Source: Bolinopsis microptera (taxonomy: Eukaryota; Ctenophora; Tentaculata; Lobata; Bolinopsidae). From it: a stretch of 64,000 nt of DNA. This document shows, one piece after another, positions 57,228-64,000 of the stretch. Both the position numbers and the translations under genes were made by a program. Within the stretch, counting starts at the first letter, position 1, and the number at the start of each line of letters is the position of its first letter. The stretch is taken from NCBI RefSeq assembly GCF_026151205.1, contig NC_087074.1:1674001-1738000 (forward strand). Direction: 5' to 3'. Under the pieces are notes generated by a model. That model saw only the letters and a list, made by a program, of their open reading frames with translations, made no database searches and had not been told where the DNA came from.

Positions 57228-57370
57228 GTACTAGGCTTATCTCTGGACGAGGATGACGAAGGCCTGGTGACTGCTGATAAGACCATCTCCGACAATGATA
57301 AGACCACTCTGATAAAGATGTACACTGCCCTGTTCATGGACTACGCTAAGCTTATTCTTGGGGTGTACAG
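57228..57370 (+). CDS. Unnamed gene, exon b
   Basis: Acceptor atatcag before 57228; donor CAG|GTGCG after 57370. 143 nt, entering in phase 0 and leaving two bases. It encodes VLGLSLDEDDEGLVTADKT, then DNDKTTLIKMYTALFMDYAK and LILGVY. The acidic loop followed by a hydrophobic helix fits an alpha-solenoid. Confidence 0.8.
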
Positions 57371-58047
57371 GTGCGTTTTTAGTGTTTCAAGTTAGTTGCG
57401 TAATTTGCTATCAGTGTATTATATTAAAGGTATTAGATCTTTAGATTTGATAAGAGAACATTTCATTTCTTTTATTAACAAATTATTAAGTACAATCGAA
57501 CCTTAACAGTTATCAGTGGTGATAAGAGGTGTAGAGTGTAGAGTGTAGACCGTATCGTGTTCTCGCCATTAATAGTATTGTCAGGGGTATTTGTTACAGG
57601 AACTTGAGAATTACAGTAGTGCCAACAGTTCCTGGTACTGGACCTCTATCTGTAGTATCAGTAGTATCAGTAGTATCAGTAGCAGCTGATACCCTTCAAT
57701 CCTCGTTAAAATCTACTTATAATACTGCCACATTATTTGAATTGGAAACTATACAGATTACATGTAACGTCACATATTGTTATGTCACATGTAATGTCAC
57801 ATGTAATGTCACATGTAATGTCACATGACAATATAACGTGCTCCATTTAATGGAGTGATGTTTTGCTCTGGTTGATGGCATGTTGCCAAAATCAACACGG
57901 ATAATCCTGTTATAAGTCACTATTATCTACTACTACTACTTTATGTGTTGTGATCTGATTCGCCCTCACGTGATGTTGTCACGTGATGTTGTAATGTCAC
58001 AACGCTCCTAATAAGGTAGTCACGTGTAACACTCTACTCTTCCCCAG
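57371..58047. other. Intron b-c with short arrays
   Basis: It holds a gtatcagta 9-mer array (about 57650-57685) and a 12-bp tgtcacatgtaa-type array (about 57775-57828). No exon was found. Confidence 0.65.
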
Positions 58048-58143
58048 GTCGTGTGATAATGAGAAGTTAAGTCTGTGTTATCACCTCCTCATCTCCATCC
58101 TCTTCCCAACAGTAAAACAAGCTAACTCAACTAATAACTCAAG
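58048..58143 (+). CDS. Unnamed gene, exon c
   Basis: Acceptor ttccccag before 58048; donor TCAAG|GTAACT after 58143. 96 nt; it completes the codon begun in exon b and leaves two bases. It encodes SCDNEKLSLCYHLLISILF and PTVKQANSTNNS. The last ~30 nt, including the donor, form the first unit of the 29-bp minisatellite that follows. Only the first donor keeps the frame open, because the next bases read TAA. Confidence 0.78.
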
Positions 58144-58815
58144 GTAACTAATAACTCAACTAATAACTCAAGGTAATTAATAACTCAACTAATAACTCAA
58201 GGTAATTAATAACTCAACCAATAACTCAAGGTAATTAATAACTCAACTAATAACTCAAGGTAACTAATAACTCAACCAATAACTCAAGGTAACTAATAAC
58301 TCAACTAATAACTCAAGGTAACTAATAACTCAACCAATAACTCAAGGTAATTAATAACTCAACTAATAACTCAAGGTAACTAATAACTCAACCAATAACT
58401 CAAGGTAATTAATAACTCAACTAATAACTCAAGGTAACTAATAACTCAACCAATAACTCAAGGTAACTAATAACTCAACCAATAACTCAAGGTAATTAAT
58501 AACTCAACTAATAACTCAAGGTAACTAATAACTCAACCAATAACTCAAGGTAACTAATAACTCAACCAATAACTCAAGGTAATTAATAACTCAACTAATA
58601 ACTCAAGGTAACTAATAACTCAACCAATAACTCAAGGTAATTAATAACTCAACTAATAACTCAAGGTAACTAATAACTCAACCAATAACTCAAGGTAATT
58701 AATAACTCAACTAATAACTCAAGGTAACTAATAACTCAACCAATAACTCAAGGTAACTAATAACTCAACCAATAACTCAAGGTAACTAATAACTCAACCA
58801 ATAACTCAAGGTAAC
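58115..58815. repeat. 29-bp minisatellite carrying repeated splice donors
   Basis: About 24 copies of a 29-bp unit containing actcaaggtaactaataact, with two alternating variants (gtaac/gtaat and aacc/aact) forming a higher-order pattern. Every unit contains CTCAAG|GTAA, the same as the donor of exon c at 58143. The array begins in the exon itself, so it arose by expansion of the exon-intron boundary. Confidence 0.93.
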
Positions 58816-58992
58816 TCTTGCGTTTATTTTTATTTGTTATTAATTAAGAATTTTGGGCCCTAAGGAGTAGTTGTATAAATATTTTAAATCCAACAATTTC
58901 AAATGCTTCTGCTGAAAGTTGAGCACTTTAATGTAAACTAAGCCAACTAATTAGGGTAATCAGTAATTGAATAATTACATAATTTGTTTCAG
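58816..58992. other. Remainder of intron c-d
   Basis: AT-rich with a T-rich end leading to the acceptor tttcag. Nothing else. Confidence 0.6.
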
Positions 58993-59074
58993 TGTTATGG
59001 AGTTGCCGTCCAACGTGGAAGTACTCATGAACATGATAGAGCTGTGCTGTGACCAACACAAAAATCTCATCGAC
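58993..59074 (+). CDS. Unnamed gene, exon d
   Basis: Acceptor tttgtttcag before 58993; donor GAC|GTAAGT after 59074. 82 nt; the first base completes the split codon and the exon ends in phase 0. It encodes VMELPSNVEVLMNMIELCCD and QHKNLID. The strong consensus donor and the phase fit make this a confident exon. Confidence 0.82.
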
Positions 59075-59105
59075 GTAAGTAACACACCTTATTAGGTTAC
59101 TACAT

Positions 59106-59565
59106 TTGAGCGTTACCATGGTTACATCACATTTGAGAGTTACCATGGTTACATCACATTTGAGAGTTACCATGGTTACATCACATTTGAGAGTTACCAT
59201 GATTACATCACATTTGAGAGTTACCATGGTTACATCACATTTAAGAGTTACCATGGTTACATCACATTTGAGCGTTACCATGGTTACATCACATTTGAGC
59301 GTTACCATGGTTACATCATATTTGAGCGTTACCATGGTTACATCACATTTGAGCGTTACCATGGTTACATCACATTTGAGAGTTACCATGGTTACATCAC
59401 ATTTGAGAGTTACCATGGTTACATCACATTTGAGAGTTACCATGGTTACATCACATTTGAGAGTTACCATGGTTACATCACATTTGAGAGTTACCATGGT
59501 TACATCACATTTGAGAGTTACCATGGTTACATCACATTTGAGAGTTACCATGGTTACATCACAGT
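59106..59565. repeat. 27-bp minisatellite, about 17 copies
   Basis: Tandem unit containing gagagttaccatggttacat. Because 27 is a multiple of 3, every frame that lacks a stop in one unit stays open through the array, giving long mirror ORFs of MVTLKCDVT-type repeats on one strand and MVTSHLRVT-type repeats on the other. These are artefacts. Confidence 0.95.
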
Positions 59566-60404
59566 ACCTCAGTACACAGGATGATAGTAGATATTGAAAT
59601 AGATATGTTCTCTCATCTCAAATCAACAAAGAAGGGTACATATTTTGCCCTTTGTGGTCTCTTTATTGTTATTTATAAACATTATATATTATATTAATGT
59701 TTATAATCATTAATGACTATATTTATGATATTTAAATTTGTTTATATCAATATTTATCAATATTCAACTAGCTAAGTGTATCATATATATATATGAATGA
59801 AGAACGTACATATGTAAAGCCTGTATTGTCACACGTGACAAAGAATAACCAATCAGTAAACGAACAATAGCACTCACACACGGGTCACTGGTACTGTCCG
59901 ATACTACAATATTATCTAGATTCGTGTTGCTTACCAAATAACTGATCGTGGTCCGGTGGTCAACCAAATAAAAACACCAAACATTCAAACAGTTTCTCTT
60001 TCTCTTTCAAACAGTTTCTCTTACATATCCAGATAAAATCCATTACCCTATCATCTGTAGCCCCTTATTAAGGGCGTTACTGGTACTTGGAAGTGGCTCT
60101 ATTTACCAATCCGGGGGGGTGCTAGTTATACCAAATAAGGCATATCAAGCATTTCATTTAGCACTTTAGCAGTATTTATGAAGGAGCACTGCTGATGGAT
60201 TGATTGGGTACTCTGCGAACACTGCGATGCTGTGAGAGCTGCATGACTCAAACACTAACGTACTTTCGGGGGGTGACAACTTTATTTTAGTCATGATGCA
60301 ACTATAATTTAAGTTTATATGAATTGTTGAAGTCGGGGCATATTTCAGGCTGAATTCTAAACCACACCAAATGGCAACGTTACGCCACAGGTCCAGAGAA
60401 CATA
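59566..60404. other. Intron d-e, non-repetitive part
   Basis: No exon with an acceptable phase and splice signals was found. Minus-strand frames near 59764-59988 have no support. Confidence 0.55.
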
Positions 60405-61323
60405 TCCTGATATCTCCTAATATCTCCTAATATCTCCTAATATCTCCTAATATCTCCTGATATTTCCTAATATCTCCTAATATCTCCTAATATCTCCTAA
60501 TATCTCCTAATATCTCCTAATATCTCCTGATATTTCCTAATATCTCCTAATATCTCCTAATATCTCCTAATATCTCCTGATATTTCCTAATATCTCCTCA
60601 TATCTCCTGATATTTCCTAATATCTCCTAATATCTCCTAATATCTCCTAATATCTCCTAATATCTCCTAATATCTCCTAATATCTCCTAATATCTCCTGA
60701 TATTTCCTAATATCTCCTAATATCTCCTAATATCTCCTAATATCTCCTGATATTTCCTAATATCTCCTAATATCTCCTAATATCTCCTAATATCTCCTAA
60801 TATCTCCTAATATCTCCTAATATCTCCTGATATTTCCTAATATCTCCTAATATCTCCTAATATCTCCTAATATCTCCTGATATCTCCTAATATCTCCTAA
60901 TATCTCCTAATATCTCCTCATATCTCCTAATATCTCCTAATATCTCCTCATATCTCCTAATATCTCCTAATATCTCCTAATATCTCCTAATATCTCCTAA
61001 TATCTCCTAATATCTCCTAATATCTCCTAATATCTCCTAATATCTCCTAATATCTCCTAATATCTCCTAATATCTCCTCATATCTCCTAATATCTCCTAA
61101 TATCTCCTCATATCTCCTAATATCTCCTAATATCTCCTCATATCTCCTAATATCTCCTAATATCTCCTAATATCTCCTAATATCTCCTCATATCTCCTGA
61201 TATCTCCTAATATCTCCTAATATCTCCTAATATCTCCTAATATCTCCTAATATCTCCTAATATCTCCTAATATCTCCTAATATCTCCTAATATCTCCTAA
61301 TATCTCCTAATATCTCCTAATAT
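60405..61323. repeat. 10-bp satellite, tatctcctaa type, about 90 copies
   Basis: An almost uninterrupted array of a 10-mer, with recurrent variants (tatttcctaa after tga; tatctcctca) that mark larger repeated blocks in the left half. The 10-bp period is close to the helical repeat of DNA, so it could be phased or bent. It contains TCCTAA-type branch-point and polypyrimidine-like sequence ahead of exon e. Confidence 0.96.
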
Positions 61324-61619
61324 TGGCAATGAGTCTAATGTCGAGTGTTGACATGTGGTATAATGTATTTACGAGTGTTAACAGCACTGGTGTAGGTGTG
61401 AATTCTTTCAACTCCCCAAGGAATCATCTGTAGTTTATATACGGGTTTCGTAATTGCTGCCTTTTGTCTTACTCTTAGTCTTATTGCAGCGATGGAATAT
61501 TTTCAATAATGCATTCATAGACAAATCAAATTGTGCATTCATTAAAGTGCGGAATTAAAAGCATTTCTTCATTTACATTTGTCTAAAAAGATATATATTA
61601 TAATTTACTTGTATTTCAG

Positions 61620-61708
61620 ATAGAAGAGAGCAAGATAGAGATAATCCACCCCGAGCTACTAGTTGAGATTTACAAAGGGATGGCTTGTTACTCTCAGATA
61701 ACCTCTTG
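61620..61708 (+). CDS. Unnamed gene, exon e
   Basis: Acceptor tatttcag before 61620; donor TTG|GTTAGT after 61708. 89 nt, phase 0 in, two bases left over. It encodes IEESKIEIIHPELLVEIYKG and MACYSQITS. It follows directly in frame from exon d. Confidence 0.8.
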
Positions 61709-62459
61709 GTTAGTCAGCATTTTCTGCAAATTACATTTTTAAATTTAATTATCCTGCGAATAGCTTATACCTATTCTGTAAATCATAGAGAGGGCGTGGT
61801 CATCATCCTCAGTTAAACTCACGGCGTGTCCAACCAGTGCCATTTCGATTAGGCGGAAGGTTATTCACGACCGGCAGTATTAGTTGACTAATTCCTAAAT
61901 GAATGGAAAGAATGCGGTGTTAGGGCCCACCACTCAAGACCCACTGGAAGCATGACTCCTTATTTGGCGAGATTATCTTGATAATTGGCTATTTCAGCGA
62001 CATGGACACAAAAAGTCAATTTAGACATGATAAGACCTCCATAGTCGTAACGCGCGATGACATTTTAGCAAAACAAGCACTCCTGAAAGTGCGCACTGTA
62101 ACCATTTGCGCGCGCTTATCATGTGTTTTATTTATACATAGCTGGCTCTCGGCCGGAAACACTATCATTAACCTCGCATGACATGTTTCGTGAACCAACC
62201 CACATCTGCTCAGAGTTTAGAGTAGAAAATTGAATTCTTGAGCGATTCGACAAATCTGGGATGGTAAAATTCCAGGCAATTTGTTATCCAGGATTTTGTA
62301 GACAAATTAGTACACTAGTTTTTAATAATAATACGAAGCTTGGGAAAATTTGAAATATTACTGAGTTTATCTATTTGAAATTGATTGACTAAAAAGATAA
62401 GGACTCGACTAAATGTTTGGTTCCTCCACAATTAAACAATATGGTTACACTAATTACAG
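61709..62459. other. Intron e-f
   Basis: No array or exon recognised. The open frame at 61978-62181 lacks splice support. Confidence 0.55.
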
Positions 62460-62535
62460 TGACGGAGCCCTGTTGAAAATGTTCGGAAGATTGGAGATAC
62501 TGTGTAAGTCATGCGGCTACCTCCTACAATCTGCG
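62460..62535 (+). CDS. Unnamed gene, exon f
   Basis: Acceptor aattacag before 62460; donor GCG|GTAAGT after 62535. 76 nt; completes the split codon and ends in phase 0. It encodes DGALLKMFGRLEILCKSCGY and LLQSA. Confidence 0.8.
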
Positions 62536-62735
62536 GTAAGTTTTATTTGATTGTGGTATGAAGGCGAGGGAGTCATGTTTCATATATCTGGAATTATTGC
62601 ACGCTCAGACAGATACGGTCCGGAATGATTTGTGATAATAAAAATACTTTACACCTGTCTACTTCAGCTCATTTTAAATTAAATAAGATGACGTAAATGA
62701 CTCTGACACCCTGTTGTAAGAGAATATGTTTTCAG

Positions 62736-62801
62736 GGGCTCCCTCTCATGCTGCTAGAGAAATACTCCGACTCAATTTCCTCCTGCTCCGAGTTGGGACT
62801 G
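62736..62801 (+). CDS. Unnamed gene, exon g
   Basis: Acceptor gttttcag before 62736; donor CTG|GTTAGT after 62801. 66 nt, phase 0 at both ends. It encodes GLPLMLLEKYSDSISSCSEL and GL. Confidence 0.75.
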
Positions 62802-62974
62802 GTTAGTCAATCATATTTTGAGATATTTTCTATACTTTTCCAGGGGCAATCCACTGAACCCCCTTCACTATTGTACTTGGATAATATAATATCTTGGTAT
62901 TTAGTAGCGCACATTGTTGTTTCATGTAAATTGAAATCGGAAGCCCTGAAGATAACATCTTGATAAAATCTCAG

Positions 62975-63100
62975 ATGATACACAGGATCCTAGAGAGAAC
63001 CGTCTCTCAAAGTATGGGTACCCGGGAGCTGAAACTACTGTTACAACACATTAAACACCCTAAATCAGAGCTGGTGGCCCTGCAGTCTGATAACAATATC
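62975..63100 (+). CDS. Unnamed gene, exon h
   Basis: Acceptor aatctcag before 62975; donor ATC|GTGAGT after 63100. 126 nt, phase 0 at both ends. It encodes MIHRILERTVSQSMGTRELK, then LLLQHIKHPKSELVALQS and DNNI. The donor shows that the gene continues. The next exon must lie beyond the UGT gene's 3' end or outside the window, so the UGT gene may sit inside this gene's next intron. Confidence 0.78.
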
Positions 63101-63281
63101 GTGAGTACTTTTTGTTACATTTAAAAAAATCATATAAGAAAACGTGAAGTGAATAAATAAAATAATAAAATAAATAAAATAATAAAAAGATAATCAACAA
63201 CTTCATTTTCAATGGCGGAAATTAACATAGTAATCGTAGTGTGCAAATATTATGCCAAGATACTATAAAGCTATAATCGAA

Positions 63282-64000
63282 TCACTCACATTTACTTTTA
63301 GACTTCCTGTTACGACAGCAATACCGAATACACTTATAGATACAGGTTATGAAAAAGAGGGCAGTTCCGGCTAAAGCTAAAAATGCCAATAATAGAAAAT
63401 CAAGATTCAAAATTTCATAAGACCATTGTTTTTCAACAATTCTGTTGATCAAAAATTCAGCATTTTTATTCTTAATGAGGAGATCGGAGTAAAACCTCAA
63501 AACATCGGTCCCTGCTCCAGGATCATTGACAGCAATCCGCACCGCCTCCCTCATATTCTCCACATGAACAGTTCTCCTCTCCACCATGACGTCCAGTGCT
63601 TGCTCCAGGCTCGCCGTACTGAGTTCCTCCCTGGTCAAACACACTCCGAACTCTCTGCTCCGTACCAGCCTAGCGTTGTGGTACTGATCAGCAAAGAGCG
63701 GGATACACAACAGAGGCACATTGTAATAGATACTCTCCATCCTGCCGTTATTACCACAGTGAGAGATGAAGAAGAGGATCTTGCCGCTGCCAAGCAGATC
63801 TTTCTGTGGAATCCATTTCTGGGACAGGAACTGTGTCTTTGTCACGTGGTACTGCTCTGCAATGTCCAAGTTCGTTTTCACGATCACGCAAAACTTCATC
63901 TTAGCTAGGGTGCGAATGATATCCTCCGATTTGGAAAGCTGAGTGATACCCTGGAAGTAGGTTCCGAATGATAAATACACCACGTGAGGGTACGGACAGT
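63282..64000 (-). CDS. UDP-glucuronosyltransferase, C-terminal part (open at window end)
   Basis: The frame is open from the right edge (PHVVYLSFGTYF) to the stop at 63282. It covers the sugar-nucleotide-binding half of a GT1-family transferase: KWIPQKDLL, FFISHCGNNGRMESIYYNVP and LFADQYHNARL make up the signature region with the His-Cys-Gly and the Asp-Gln that contact the UDP-sugar. A hydrophobic span (LDFLLLAFLALAGTALFFIT) and a short basic tail (CRNRKSKSKCE) follow, the layout of membrane UGTs whose catalytic part lies in the ER lumen. They conjugate lipophilic compounds to sugar. The N-terminal acceptor half is outside the window. The Glu of the HCGxNS.E motif is preserved, with Arg-Met before it. 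Confidence 0.9.
   Translation of the reverse strand, partial: CPYPHVVYLSFGTYFQGITQLSKSEDIIRTLAKMKFCVIVKTNLDIAEQYHVTKTQFLSQKWIPQKDLLGSGKILFFISHCGNNGRMESIYYNVPLLCIPLFADQYHNARLVRSREFGVCLTREELSTASLEQALDVMVERRTVHVENMREAVRIAVNDPGAGTDVLRFYSDLLIKNKNAEFLINRIVEKQWSYEILNLDFLLLAFLALAGTALFFITCIYKCIRYCCRNRKSKSKCE

Noticed and set aside
58928-59597. Mirror ORFs of 207 and 163 codons with 9-residue repeats
   Set aside because: The 27-bp period keeps any stop-free frame open on both strands; there is no non-repeat coding support.

Overview
The window is AT-rich animal nuclear DNA. It has intron-split and single-exon genes, CR1-like LINEs whose first ORF carries a PHD finger and an SGNH esterase, Penelope-like elements with GIY-YIG domains, MITEs and many minisatellites. 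The combination suggests a non-bilaterian or other invertebrate metazoan (cnidarian-like is my best guess). No marker here fixes the species.

Layout. 1-10707: two copies of a ~5.4-kb tandem unit built from decayed LINE pieces and a GC-rich foldback. The copies differ by dense single-base indels, as expected of poorly polished long-read consensus. 11860-13251: 3' end of another LINE with an 8-bp repeat tail. 13260-18410: tandem duplication of a BTB-domain gene on the minus strand; the first copy is intact and the second is broken. 18588-25899: tandem duplication of a single-exon gene for a transglutaminase-like plus discoidin (F5/8C) protein. The first copy is split by a 1065-bp hAT-type MITE with 8-bp target duplication and the second is intact (880 aa). 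A third remnant lies at 31214-31360. 25750-33945: a diverged segmental duplication carrying remnants of a 7TM receptor, flanking an intact gene (28720-30117) that joins a zinc knuckle, a PARP-like domain and a multi-pass membrane region. 34152-41815: decayed coding remnants, LINE and Penelope fragments, a Tc1/mariner-type MITE pair and hairpins. 42119-53804: stacked LINEs. Element A has ORF1, a small zinc-finger ORF and ORF2, and is interrupted by element B, which gives a chance in-frame 1300-codon ORF with two endonuclease domains. 53805-53904 is a 100-N gap. 54976-63100: eight phase-consistent exons of one plus-strand gene I could not name, with introns full of minisatellites, two of which carry copies of the gene's own splice sites. 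63282-64000: the 3' part of a UDP-glucuronosyltransferase gene on the minus strand, running off the window.

There is no operon logic. The cellular genes look like independent, lineage-expanded families (BTB, transglutaminase-discoidin, 7TM, PARP-like, UGT) in a repeat-rich neighbourhood. The best-supported observations are the precise hAT insertion, domain homogenisation within the transglutaminase-discoidin paralogs, the PARP-membrane fusion, the nested LINE chimera and the splice-site-bearing minisatellites.
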